Shown here: positions 54,345 through 63,780 of the stretch, piece by piece
How positions within the stretch are numbered: the first letter of the stretch is position 1
Layout of the letters: each line of letters starts with the position of its first letter
NCBI GenBank assembly: GCA_046328035.1
Contig: JAXLXI010000005.1
Location: 1-64,000 of the forward strand
Direction: 5' to 3'
Length of the DNA: 64,000 bases
Origin: JBGASG01 sp046328035
GTDB taxonomy: Bacteria; Cyanobacteriota; Vampirovibrionia; Obscuribacterales; Obscuribacteraceae
Notes under the pieces: model-generated
What the model saw: only the letters and a program-made list of their open reading frames with translations
Told to the model about the DNA's origin: nothing
Database searches by the model: none
Program-made: the position numbers and the translations under genes

Positions 54345-55256
54345 CTACTTGGTAGATGTTGCAGCCAGCGTTTTCACCTGTGCGATGTAATCGAACAACT
54401 GCTGTCCCTGCGGCTCGAATCCCAGTTGCGCTTGAGTCTGTTTCGACTCGATGACTTGATCGAGTGCCAGCGCATCTGCCAGCGGTCCGAATGTCTGGCG
54501 AGCTTCCTCGACGGTGAGTTCCTTCACTTGCCCCGGCTTGCCGATTGCTTTCGCCACATGTTCGGCGACTTCGCGTACTTTGACGGGCTGGTTGTTTGTT
54601 CCGTGCAGGATGGCTCCCGGCTGCGCTTTCTCTACCGCAAGCGCATACAGCTTGGCGAGATCATCGACATGAATCACGCTCCAGCGATTTTCGCCTTTGC
54701 CTACATGTTGAACGAAACCGTGTTTTTGCGCGCTAGCAAACAATTGCTGAATCAGCCCTTCTTCGCGTCCGTAAACAACACCCGGGCGAATAACGACAGT
54801 TCGCAATCCATTCTGAGATGCTGCCAAAACTGTCTTCTCAACAGCCGGACGCCAGGCAACAATCGCTGCCGGTTGCGTGGTTTCGGTTGTTTCATTGGCG
54901 GGCTGGTTGCCGGTTTCTCCCAAGACCCAGACGCCGCTCGTATAGATGAACGTGTTTTTGGTGCCATTGAGCGTCTTCAAAATGAAGTCGACAGCTTTCG
55001 CATCTGCTGCCGGTGCTTCCTTGTCATAAGTGAACGCGGTGTGAATCACTACGTCGGCTGCGCGCAGCGCTTCTTCGAAGGTTTGCGGTTGCTTGAGGTC
55101 GCCGCGGTATTGCTTGATGCCTTGCTTCTCCAACTCGGCTGCCGACTCATCGCTGCGCGCCAGAGCTGACACGTTGTGCCCTCTCTGCTTCAGTTCGCGA
55201 GCGACTGCTTTGCCGATGTAACCAGTTGCGTTGGTGAGGAAAATATTTTTCGCCAT
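54345..55256 (-). CDS. NAD-dependent epimerase/dehydratase family protein (atypical SDR)
   Basis: The 303-residue protein has the nucleotide-binding start NIFLTNATGYIGKAVARELK with TNATGYIG in place of the usual TGxxGxxG, VIHTAF and IYTSGVWVLGE, then the substrate part with VVIRPGVVYGREEGL. The usual YxxxK pair is not clear (AWRPAVEK supplies the lysine), which is typical of atypical SDRs of the NmrA/isoflavone-reductase type. It may be a redox sensor or a reductase. GGAG precedes the start. The gene is convergent with the ABC-F gene across the 32-base repeat. Confidence 0.8.
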   Translation of the reverse strand: MAKNIFLTNATGYIGKAVARELKQRGHNVSALARSDESAAELEKQGIKQYRGDLKQPQTFEEALRAADVVIHTAFTYDKEAPAADAKAVDFILKTLNGTKNTFIYTSGVWVLGETGNQPANETTETTQPAAIVAWRPAVEKTVLAASQNGLRTVVIRPGVVYGREEGLIQQLFASAQKHGFVQHVGKGENRWSVIHVDDLAKLYALAVEKAQPGAILHGTNNQPVKVREVAEHVAKAIGKPGQVKELTVEEARQTFGPLADALALDQVIESKQTQAQLGFEPQGQQLFDYIAQVKTLAATSTK

Positions 55257-55586
55257 GGTGTGATGCTCCTTGTTGTAGTTCGTAGTTGGTTAGGTAATCA
55301 GTGTTTGCAGCGCGCAGCGCAGCAGCCGCTAACATCGCAAACGCGCGCGCAGCGAATCCCGCTCATCGATGAGCGATTTGCCTTGACGTGCATGCAGACA
55401 GGCACTGCTCCATGCTCTGACGCAAGATCTAAGATGGACTATTCAATTGCAAAAGTTGTGGCGGTATGGGGCCACGCCCCGTCTAGTTAATGTCCCGCTA
55501 GGGACACGCGCAGAAGCACATCGAGCAGCAAGGCAGAACGAAGCCGGTGCGGCTTGCTTGCATGTCTACGATGGTTAATGCGCGGC
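55257..55586. other. Intergenic region, two short hairpins
   Basis: This 330-base stretch between the SDR gene and the HaeIII-family gene has no convincing gene. Two short symmetries occur: GGGGC-CAC-GCCCC near 55468-55480 and TGTCCC-GCTA-GGGACA at 55491-55506. Either could be part of a weak terminator for the restriction gene that reads toward it. Confidence 0.35.
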
Positions 55587-56627
55587 TCATTCCTGATTCC
55601 AATGTGGCTGGCATTGATTATACACAGTCCCGGGTTTTTGAGGAGCTGTGATTTCGCTCGAGCTTAACAGTTTTGACGAATGAACAGGGGTGAGTCCCCA
55701 GGGCATCAGTAAGGTGAGCAGGGCGGACGGCTGTCCGAGGATTGAGGTTTCGAAGGCGAGGGATTGTTTGATCTCGCGATCCTTGTTGTGTGCGCGCATG
55801 GCGATTTGCCAGCCGCCGTCGAAGAAGATGCGCATCGTGTCCCACGAGGCACGCTCGATGGTGAGGAAACGCGTCGGCAACGGCAGTTGCTTGATTGGCG
55901 TAATTGGATGACGCGCACCAACCTTCTTCGCGAGCGTGCCGTAAATGTTGAACGGTTGCAACTGCGTCGTCGAACCCAATCGAGACAGCCGGTAATAATC
56001 GTGATTGCCGAGAAGAAACTGCATTAGCTTCTGCGGGATGATGTCGGCGTGCAACCCTTGCAGTCGAAGCAACTCCGCGCAGAACGCCGACAGCACGCCA
56101 TCATAGACTTCGTTCTTGACGCCTGGCGGCAATTCGTTCCAGTTCGTTCCTTTATATGCGTCTATGGCGGCGAATGCATTGGTGACTTCTGTTTTGTACT
56201 CGTCGGTGCATTCGACGCCGAGCCAATTCTTTCCGAACGACGCGAGATTTGAGAGGCGCGGACTCTTGATCCAGGGGCTCTCGTGTTTCGCCGAGAGACC
56301 GACCATCCACTCGCCTCGCTGCACCACCACGTCGCGCGGGTCGCCTTTCTGTCCCATGGTGTCTTCCTGCAAACTGAGAATCACCGGATCGGGCAAAGTC
56401 GGATCCAGCACACGCGGTTCCAGCAAACAAAATGTGTCGATGCCGGCGGTCGCGGCGAGCTGCAGTTCTAGTTTCTTCCCAGGCTCTGCGCCTTCGAATG
56501 CTAACTTGGCTTGCAGTAATGCCTTAGTCTCGCTAAGTGCGACATTCACGGACTTTTCGCATTTCTGCAGAAGCGCCGACAAAACCGCGAATTCGAATGC
56601 GCGTCCCGATTCGTTTTGCTTACTCAT
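55587..56627 (-). CDS. HaeIII-family type II restriction endonuclease
   Basis: The 346-residue protein matches my recollection of the HaeIII family along its length: SGRAFEFAVLSAL, FCLLEPRVLDP, LSLQEDTMGQKGDPRDVVV (96-102 region), GLSAKHE (the -xxK catalytic region, about 110-116), SPRLSNLASFGKNWLGVEC, IPQKLMQFLLGNHDYY, LPTRFLTI and DGGWQIAMRAHN. HaeIII cuts GGCC. The family uses a PD-(D/E)xK nuclease fold. Its neighbour on the same strand, 9 bases upstream, is a D12-class adenine methyltransferase that carries a frameshift, and a PLD-HTH protein lies beyond. Whether this nuclease keeps GGCC specificity is unknown; an adenine methylase cannot protect GGCC by cytosine methylation. Confidence 0.85.
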   Translation of the reverse strand: MSKQNESGRAFEFAVLSALLQKCEKSVNVALSETKALLQAKLAFEGAEPGKKLELQLAATAGIDTFCLLEPRVLDPTLPDPVILSLQEDTMGQKGDPRDVVVQRGEWMVGLSAKHESPWIKSPRLSNLASFGKNWLGVECTDEYKTEVTNAFAAIDAYKGTNWNELPPGVKNEVYDGVLSAFCAELLRLQGLHADIIPQKLMQFLLGNHDYYRLSRLGSTTQLQPFNIYGTLAKKVGARHPITPIKQLPLPTRFLTIERASWDTMRIFFDGGWQIAMRAHNKDREIKQSLAFETSILGQPSALLTLLMPWGLTPVHSSKLLSSSEITAPQKPGTVYNQCQPHWNQE

Positions 56628-56636
56628 CGCGAAACG

Positions 56637-57567
56637 TCAGTAATTCGTGATGAACAGTTCTGAACCGATCTTGCTCAGGTTGTCCGCGTTGCAGTTATTC
56701 ATGCCGTATTGGAGGCGCCATTCTTTCAAGTTCGCCCAGGAATACAGGTCGCGGATTTCGTCGCAGTCGTCGTACGTTATCAGAAATTTGTGGGGCGACT
56801 TGCGCAGGATGTTCGCAAGCCGCTCGTGGTCGAACTGGTGCAAGCCACCATTGCGCCCGTAGAGTTTACTGGCGGTGAAGTAGGGCGGGTCAAGAAACAC
56901 GAACACGTCCTTGCCTGGTGCCTTTATGACTTCGGCGAAATCGAGTTCGGTGATCTGGGTGTCGCGGAACGCCTCCGGCAACAGCTTGAGTCGCTCGATG
57001 GAAGACGCGGTGAACCGATTGATGCTGGCGGAACTGGAGAAACCGCCGGCGCGCGTGGTGCCTGAGAAGGTGACGCGATTGAAAAAGAAGAACAGGAACG
57101 CCATGCGGTACAAATCCTTCGGGTTTTCTTCCCGCGCTTTGTAGAAGTACTTTTTGATTTGCTCGGATGACTTGAACGACGCGCGCAATTCTTCCAGTTC
57201 GCGCATCAGCTTCTTGCACTTCTTGTCATCTTGCACAGTGCGCCAGAATGCGACCAGTTCGGTGAACTTGTCGTTGACCCAATAGGATTGCGCGAGTCCG
57301 ACACTGCGGGCGTGGGTAAACGCTGCCGCCGCCGAGCATGGGTTCGCGGTATTCGCGGGCGGATGCGGGGAACATGCGCGCGATCTGGCTTATGGCTTTC
57401 TGCTTGCCGCCGGGGTAGCGCAGCGGCGAACGGAATTGGGTCAGGGTGGTGGCGGAGGCGCGCGCGCGCGCGTCGGTGTCCGCACCATCGCGAGCAGGCG
57501 CTTGCGGCTCCGAAACGGATACCGCGCCGTGAGTCACAATTGACTGCGCGCCAGTGCGTATGTTCAT
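56637..57567 (-). pseudogene. D12-class (Dam-like) adenine methyltransferase, frameshifted
   Basis: Two frames together give a complete D12-class N6-adenine methyltransferase. The first (57567 to about 57330) has SPLRYPGGKQKAISQIARMF, then EPMLGGG. From there the frame shifts by one base: the other frame reads SVGLAQSYWVNDKFTELVAF, matching the family's FWLND/I-type segment, and continues to the DPPYFTASKLYGRNGG motif and a C-terminal CNADNLSKIGSELFITNY. The shift lies within or just after a GGCGGCGGC run near 57320-57335. The total is about 310 residues, the normal size. Translation with a single-base correction would restore the enzyme, so it is either a sequence error, a phase-variable site or a true loss. 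Such enzymes methylate adenine, often in GATC. Confidence 0.75.
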
Positions 57568-57742
57568 GACTCAAGTTTACTCCACCTCGCGATTTACGGA
57601 AGTCAACGAGAGTCAGATAGAGATGCGGGATATATATGATGGATTTAGGGCAGGAAATTAAAACTTCGATCCGCCGCAAGTAGTCGATTCACACCGCTGA
57701 CTAAAGCGATCCATCCGTTCTGAGAATCTGGCCATCCATGGC

Positions 57743-57786
57743 GCCGTGTGCGCGGCGAACTACGATGATTCGGCCGCGCACACGGC
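57743..57786. repeat. Strong 14-base inverted repeat (REP-like)
   Basis: GCCGTGTGCGCGGC (57743-57756) and GCCGCGCACACGGC (57773-57786) are exact reverse complements with a 16-base spacer, forming a stable hairpin. A related block, GGCCGCCCACACGGCC, occurs at 57825-57840, and a further one near 58828-58846 (GCCCGCCACGTGGCC). The region is between the methyltransferase and PLD-HTH genes on the minus strand. No T-run follows, so it is not a normal rho-independent terminator. Confidence 0.6.
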
Positions 57787-57859
57787 CGCTAGTCCCGATG
57801 TTGGTTGTTTCACAGGGTAGGTCCGGCCGCCCACACGGCCACATCGCCCTAGAGATCGG

Positions 57860-58651
57860 CTAGTCCTCCGGCTCCGGGGTGGTCTCGATGAGTCGGTTTA
57901 TAGTTCCGAGGCAATACTTCGGAACGATGATCAATGCGCGGTCGGCGGCATCACATACGGACACTACGACTTCAATCGGCGCTGAGGACTGTTTGCTCTC
58001 GATTTGGTGAAGGCGCGTTCGTTTCGTGCCAGCTATCGAAGCCATCGCCCTTTGCCCCAACTTAAGCTCGACACGAAACTTCGCCAGCAATTCACCGATA
58101 GCGATAGCGAGTTCGCGTGAAACTACGGTCATGACTCTTTTTTCTGAAGCAACTTTCTTGAGACATTTGGTGCAAAAAATATCGTATTTCTTGCGCGTGT
58201 TCATCGCCTTCGCAGGATTGGTGGAACGCGTTGTCGAATCAGTCGACTTGCCATAACTGAAGAAGTTCAGACTGCCTTTATACATCAAAATTCCGTCGAA
58301 AATGGCAACCTTAAGGTGGATAAAGGTCCTCATATTCACGTGACACCCGTGTGACTCCAACATTTTGATTATGCTGGCGAGCTCTTCGTTCTCGGCGCGA
58401 ACAACCGGATCTTGCAACTCAGGCGGAATGTCCCAGGTTTTCGGCTTGAGAATGATAAAACAGACAAGGACCCCACGAGCAATACATCGGCGAATCTCCG
58501 CGAGAAAAATCTTCAGTAACTGCAGATTGAGAAAAGGTCCGTAGAAAACAATGAAGCGTTGCGCGGCGCGCATATCACGCAGGAACGGCTCAACGAATTC
58601 CTTCAGGTCGTAGTCCATTTCCTTTTCGCACGGCATGTCAAGTTTTTCCAT
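57860..58651 (-). CDS. PLD-like protein with C-terminal helix-turn-helix
   Basis: The 263-residue protein has a single phospholipase-D-like (HKD) motif, IHLKVAIFDGILMYKGSLNF (His112, Lys114, Asp119), in a domain covering about 20-145. HKD domains of this size occur as nucleases or inactive binding folds and normally need two motifs, so a dimer may be required. The C-terminal part (about 180-240) resembles an XRE-type helix-turn-helix (VELKLGQRAMASIAGTKRTR, LHQIESKQSS). CxxC occurs at 160-163 (FCTKC). It lies upstream of the methyltransferase and nuclease genes on the same strand, with a 180-base gap holding the hairpin. A controller or accessory nuclease for the restriction-modification system is possible but unproven. 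Confidence 0.65.
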   Translation of the reverse strand: MEKLDMPCEKEMDYDLKEFVEPFLRDMRAAQRFIVFYGPFLNLQLLKIFLAEIRRCIARGVLVCFIILKPKTWDIPPELQDPVVRAENEELASIIKMLESHGCHVNMRTFIHLKVAIFDGILMYKGSLNFFSYGKSTDSTTRSTNPAKAMNTRKKYDIFCTKCLKKVASEKRVMTVVSRELAIAIGELLAKFRVELKLGQRAMASIAGTKRTRLHQIESKQSSAPIEVVVSVCDAADRALIIVPKYCLGTINRLIETTPEPED

Positions 58652-59012
58652 GATAAACGCCTCGCCTGTCTGTCGTGTGGGGTGATGTGGGGATACAAAT
58701 AGATAAACGTTTCAAATGAGGAAAAAGTTCAAGCAATCGACGCGAATTAATCGAAGCGCTGCGAGGCACTGGATGATTCCATGTACCGGGCCACAAACTT
58801 CTAATTTTCGATATTTGAAGGATGGTGCGGCCCGCCACGTGGCCATCAGACACCGTTTCGCGAAGCACCGCCTGCGATGATATCGATCCGACGCCGTCGA
58901 CTCGACCACCGCCGAAGTCGCTCAAACTCCGGTCGCCGGCGTGTCCAAAAATCCCGGCACCCGGATATACCTCCATCAGGCTTCAGGGTGAGTAACCCGG
59001 AGCCTTACTACG
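58652..59012. other. Divergent intergenic region
   Basis: This 361-base stretch separates the PLD-HTH gene (minus) from the 1552-residue protein gene (plus). It holds no convincing gene; a GC-rich symmetry GCCCGCCACGTGGCC near 58830-58845 resembles the repeats at 54 and 57.7 kb. Promoters for both flanking genes should lie here. Confidence 0.35.
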
Positions 59013-62000
59013 TTGACCGAGCAATCATTTCTAAACCCACCGCTTCCTAACGACCGCCCGAACGACCTCGACACCTCAGACAAGCCGGCCGTGCAGGCGC
59101 CACAATTGGCTGGTCTGAAGGCGGAGCAGCCCTATACGGCGCACACGCTGCCGACCATGGTCGTCTTTGAGGCGCAGGAGCCGGACGAACCGCCAGACCT
59201 AAACCGACCGCCCGACGTTAACGGACAACTGGGCGGTGGGCCCGTGATGCCGCCCATTCCGCAAGGCGGTCCGCTGTTTCGCAACGTCGATCAACCGGGC
59301 TACTGGCAGTCCCGCATGTCCACGCCGGCAGTCGCCGAAACGATCAGATTGATCGGCACGCTCGGCGAGGACTACCTCAAGATTCTCAAGGAAGACGGCA
59401 ACTCGCCGCTGCGCACCAACTCATTGCTCAAATTCATGAATTGCACCACCGACAATCAGCGCAAACAAGCTATCGAAGACCTGTACAGCACATTCAAGAA
59501 ACCGGCGGCGTGCCTGGCGCCCGACCTCGCCGAAGACGCACTCAGCGACCCGCGCGAGGCACACCGGCGCGCGGCATTCCGTTTCATGATCACATCCGAT
59601 GCGAAGATCAGAATCGACCGCATTTTCGCCGAAAAGGCCCAGGCAGGCAAACCACTCGATAAAGCCGACAACGAAGCAATCAAAGAGATCGTAAAAGACC
59701 TGCTCAAGTACGAACGCGAGATCACGGGCACGTTCGAAGAGTTTCTGGCGGGCTACGACAAGGGCGGCTTGCGAGTCAATGTCGGCGCAGACGAGCGCTT
59801 TGGCTTGCCGGCGGGTGCCGCCAGCATTCGTGAACTCGCCGATCGCGAGACGACGAAGAACATCGTCATCGCGTTGGAGAAGGCCACTGCCGGAGGTGGC
59901 AACGAAGTCACACCGGTCAAAGTAGCCGAATCCCTGGAACAGCTGACCGCACTGGCCAAACAGAAGCCCCCATCCACAGCAGCGGTCGAAATGCTGAACC
60001 GTTTGTCGGGGGCGGGTGTGGATGTTCCCGACTTGCTCAAGGACTTGAAGAGCGCCGACGAAGAGATTGTGCGAGCCGCGGTGGCACGCTTTAAAGACGT
60101 GCTGCCCGAAATGAAATACGGCGGCTTCAATCCGGCTGAGATCTGCAAGAGCATTCCGCCGGACATGCTGCGCAAAATCGTCAAAGACGAAGAGAAACGC
60201 GCCCTCAAAGAATACACCCAACTAACGCAACCCTTAGTCGAGTTCTGCGCTGGTGGTGCCGACCGCCAAAAATCAATCGCGCGAGCCGAAGCGGCATCCA
60301 AGCAGCTCGACGTTGGTGCCGATGTGGTGGCATGGATGAAGTTCGCTGACCTGCAATTGCGGCTAAAGGACGCCAAGTCAGCCGACGAAGCTGTGCACAT
60401 TTTGAGGGCGACGAAACACCTGGTCGACACGGAAAGGAACCCGTACGCCGCCCAGTACCTGTCCAACTTACCATTCGCAGCCAGGGACATTCAAGCCAAG
60501 CTCAAACTTGAAAAGGACCCGCTCGAAGTACTGGCATCAGGTGGTGCTGACGCGCAAAAGGTACTTGCCGAACTGCAGCAAGGCATGTCCGGATTGACTG
60601 CGGAAGTGGCGGAAAAAGGCGCGCGCGGTGTTCTGGCTGACATGCTCCCGGACGAGACCCCGGATCTGATTGAGAAACGCATCGCGCGCCTGGAACAGTT
60701 TGCCAAGGATTCGCCATTTGCCCGCGACCGCTATCAGTTTTTGCAAGTCGAATCTTTAGCCCGGCGCATGAGAGACGATGCGGGCGATGCCACCAAGATG
60801 TCCCAACATATGGACAAGCTGGTGCAACTGAGCACGCAAGGAAACCTCTATGCCCGCACGCTGGCATGCGAACTTCTGATAGACAAACCCCATACCGACC
60901 GCCTCAACGAAAACGCTGCCGACGACGCACCATATCTGGTTCCGTCTTATAAGCTAAAGCTCGAAGAGTGCTTGAAGAATAATCCGGACCAGGTAAAAGC
61001 GTTACGGCAGAAGTTGGCTGATGCAATGTGTTCGCAGGATTTGCAGACACTCCCCCCGCGGCAACAAGCTATATTGCATACCCTCAGCAGCTTCACCGAG
61101 AAAGAGCTGCAGTCGTCCTTCACCGATACCTCGATCGGCAAACGGCTGGCAGAGAAGCTGCGGCAAACAGCCAGCGAAGCAGATCCGAAAAACTTGCCCG
61201 CCATCGCCGCCGGAGTGGTGCGCTACATGCAGGTGAGAAACGAAGCGCACCCTGCCAAGATCGCAGACATCTATCTGCAATGCGTGGAACGCGGTGGTGT
61301 GACACGCGATAAGCTGAGCGAACAATATGACACCATGATGGCACTGGCTCGCAATCAGAAGAACGCGGAGTCGGTGCGCGTGATCGCCGGATTGACCTTT
61401 AACCCGACGGCGCAGGGATTTAAGCCACCACCCGCGGAGCTGCTGCGTACGTTATACGCCGCTCAGCCAATGGGACTTGTCGAGCATCCGTTCAAGACCC
61501 ATATAAAGGAAGCGGTGAAAGAGTACAGCGAGCGCGCCGTGCTGGCGCAGGAAGCGGAGTATCCAAAGTTTCTTCTGCAAGCCGCAGCTGCTCTGCGCAA
61601 CGGTCAGGAACCGCCGAAGAATGACCTGTCCAAAACGCTGATCCAGCAACACAAAGTGATGTCCGACTTGTACGCCGGACTGAAGCTCACGGACCAGAGA
61701 GATTATCACCAGGCGCAGGCGGCTGAAATTCAGCGAGTGGAAACCGCTTTGAAAGCAGCGGAAGGCAAAGCGAACGGTGCCTCCGGCGACATAGTCAAAA
61801 CTCTCGTTGAAGAGATACTGGCGGTGGCATCCAAGGTTAGCGTCGAGGCAAATCGATCATCGTTCAAAGCCGAGGTCGGCGATCGTTTCATGCTCGACTG
61901 CCTGGAGAAACTGAAAGGCGTGCGCCTTCCACTGGCGCTGCGCGAACTGGCTGCCTCGTTCAAAGGATTCGAACTGAAGGAAGGAAACTTCCGCTTCACC

Positions 62001-63671
62001 GGAAAAGCCTCGGTCGACATTCGCGCCCACGACATGAACGTGCCGTTTCTCGGCGTCGACCGAGTCGTGCAGTTGAAGTTGGAAAACACCGGCGGCAAGA
62101 TCAATGTCGATCCGAAGCTCGACAAAGTAGTGATCGACAACTTGACCGGGTTGACTTTGACCTTGGACCAATCCGCCGGCGCCTTGATCAAGGCGAAGTT
62201 GGCGGACCTGCCTCCCGACAAACGGCAATCCGCCGCATTCCTGGCATCGCTGATTGAGAACGGTTTGAAACCAAGTCTGGCGGCCAAATCAATCGAACTA
62301 GAACTGGAGCCGCAGCCGAACGGTGATGCGATTCTGTGCATGAAACTGAAGCTGGGGATGGCAAACAATGAGTTCGACATCACCGAGAAGATTGCGCTGC
62401 CAAAGGAAGACGCAGACAAGCTTCGCGAGTTCATGGCTGAACAGCGAAAGCCGGCAGACCAACAGAATCCGGCGGACTTCCTGAAGAAGTTCGTGTCACT
62501 CGGTCTCGACGATAAGTTCAACGAGTTTCTCAAGAAGTTCGACTCGTTCGAGAAAACCGCCGATGGTGGCTTCAAATGCACTCGTTCGGAACCAGCCAAG
62601 TTCGATCTGGGCAACCTCAAATTGCTGGTCGATAAGACTCTGGTCGCCAAACCGATGCGTGCACAAGATGCCTCGGTGATTACGGGCATCGAAGGCTTGT
62701 CAGCCAAGCTGCCGATACCGGATGCGCTGGCAGAAAAACTGGGCATCAAAGACCCCGTCAATATAAAAGAATTGCGTGTCGGCGACTTGATAAATGGACG
62801 CCGCAAGATCACTATCGAGACTGACTCAATTTACAAGCGAGTCGAAATCGAGTTGGACAGCGAATTCAAGCTCGTGAAGGACGCCGAAGGCAACATCGCC
62901 GTCAACGTCCTGGTGAGCAAGAACGGTGAAGAACTGAAGGTCGGCATGCGGTTCAATCCCGACTCGATGCAGGCGGGCAAGATTCTTGACTCAACCTGGT
63001 CTTTCGAACTTCAAGGATCAGCAGATTTGAAGGAGCAACTGCTGGGCGGTTTCTTGAAAGAGCTGTCGCCTTTGGCGCGCAACATCGAGAAATTCAACAA
63101 CACACCGCGTGCCACCACCATCAAACTCAGCGATGAAACCACCATCGACGTCAAAGGCGCGCAGTTGAAATTCGATCGCCAGATCATCTTGTCGCGGCCG
63201 GGCGGAGTCAATCGAGATGGTGGCTTCACCGCAGATGTTAGCGGCATCACCGTCACCAAATTTGGTGACAGCCGGCTCTACCGATTTGTCTACGGCGGCA
63301 AACCGCTGCTCAAACCGGACAAACTGGAATGGCGACCCGGAGGTGGTGCCGAGGGCGACCTGACTATCGTGCCCTCGAAGAACTCCGCAATTACTAAAGC
63401 CAGTTTCAAAATCGACAAAGACACCTTCAAGCCGAACTCCGGCAGCATCACCATCGACAATCCGTTGGAAGCTGCGACCAGCATCGGCAGCAACACATGG
63501 ACAAGCATCACCGCCGACCTGAAAGCGAAGAATGGCGGGGATCTAGAAATCGACAACTGGGCCGAGTTGATTGCCAGCCTCACCGCCAAGACAATCCTGG
63601 TCAACGCGACAAGACCGGTGCGACTGATAGGAATGGCCGCCAAGGCAATCTGGAGTTTCTTTGCCGATTAG
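59013..63671 (+). CDS. Large helical/beta protein of unknown function (1552 residues)
   Basis: The start is a TTG at 59013 with CGGAG about 12 bases before it, so it is not certain. The protein has a proline-rich, acidic, signal-less N-terminus (DEPPDLNRPPDVNGQLGGGP) up to about 100, then nearly 850 residues of helical repeats (for example ADRQKSIARAEAASKQLDVG and LEECLKNNPDQVKALRQK) resembling HEAT-like or armadillo-like solenoids, and from about 950 on a beta-rich half (FELKEGNFRFTGKASVDIRA, DNLTGLTLTLDQSAGALIKA). There is no membrane helix until a short hydrophobic C-terminus (RLIGMAAKAIWSFFAD). I recognise no family. The acidic start resembles the other large proteins of this window. Confidence 0.65.
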   Translation: MTEQSFLNPPLPNDRPNDLDTSDKPAVQAPQLAGLKAEQPYTAHTLPTMVVFEAQEPDEPPDLNRPPDVNGQLGGGPVMPPIPQGGPLFRNVDQPGYWQSRMSTPAVAETIRLIGTLGEDYLKILKEDGNSPLRTNSLLKFMNCTTDNQRKQAIEDLYSTFKKPAACLAPDLAEDALSDPREAHRRAAFRFMITSDAKIRIDRIFAEKAQAGKPLDKADNEAIKEIVKDLLKYEREITGTFEEFLAGYDKGGLRVNVGADERFGLPAGAASIRELADRETTKNIVIALEKATAGGGNEVTPVKVAESLEQLTALAKQKPPSTAAVEMLNRLSGAGVDVPDLLKDLKSADEEIVRAAVARFKDVLPEMKYGGFNPAEICKSIPPDMLRKIVKDEEKRALKEYTQLTQPLVEFCAGGADRQKSIARAEAASKQLDVGADVVAWMKFADLQLRLKDAKSADEAVHILRATKHLVDTERNPYAAQYLSNLPFAARDIQAKLKLEKDPLEVLASGGADAQKVLAELQQGMSGLTAEVAEKGARGVLADMLPDETPDLIEKRIARLEQFAKDSPFARDRYQFLQVESLARRMRDDAGDATKMSQHMDKLVQLSTQGNLYARTLACELLIDKPHTDRLNENAADDAPYLVPSYKLKLEECLKNNPDQVKALRQKLADAMCSQDLQTLPPRQQAILHTLSSFTEKELQSSFTDTSIGKRLAEKLRQTASEADPKNLPAIAAGVVRYMQVRNEAHPAKIADIYLQCVERGGVTRDKLSEQYDTMMALARNQKNAESVRVIAGLTFNPTAQGFKPPPAELLRTLYAAQPMGLVEHPFKTHIKEAVKEYSERAVLAQEAEYPKFLLQAAAALRNGQEPPKNDLSKTLIQQHKVMSDLYAGLKLTDQRDYHQAQAAEIQRVETALKAAEGKANGASGDIVKTLVEEILAVASKVSVEANRSSFKAEVGDRFMLDCLEKLKGVRLPLALRELAASFKGFELKEGNFRFTGKASVDIRAHDMNVPFLGVDRVVQLKLENTGGKINVDPKLDKVVIDNLTGLTLTLDQSAGALIKAKLADLPPDKRQSAAFLASLIENGLKPSLAAKSIELELEPQPNGDAILCMKLKLGMANNEFDITEKIALPKEDADKLREFMAEQRKPADQQNPADFLKKFVSLGLDDKFNEFLKKFDSFEKTADGGFKCTRSEPAKFDLGNLKLLVDKTLVAKPMRAQDASVITGIEGLSAKLPIPDALAEKLGIKDPVNIKELRVGDLINGRRKITIETDSIYKRVEIELDSEFKLVKDAEGNIAVNVLVSKNGEELKVGMRFNPDSMQAGKILDSTWSFELQGSADLKEQLLGGFLKELSPLARNIEKFNNTPRATTIKLSDETTIDVKGAQLKFDRQIILSRPGGVNRDGGFTADVSGITVTKFGDSRLYRFVYGGKPLLKPDKLEWRPGGGAEGDLTIVPSKNSAITKASFKIDKDTFKPNSGSITIDNPLEAATSIGSNTWTSITADLKAKNGGDLEIDNWAELIASLTAKTILVNATRPVRLIGMAAKAIWSFFAD

Positions 63672-63780
63672 TTAGGCAACCGGTCCGGTATACGGCAGTG
63701 TCCCTACTTTGTCCCTACCTTTATTTATGATTCAGGCAGGTTATCCCCAGGGATTCAAACCAGCGGGGAAAGGAAGGTAT

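Noticed and set aside
61730..62812. Open frame antisense to the 1552-residue gene (360 codons)
   Set aside because: Serine/phenylalanine-rich low-quality translation in the reverse of a well-formed coding sequence, with no ribosome site.
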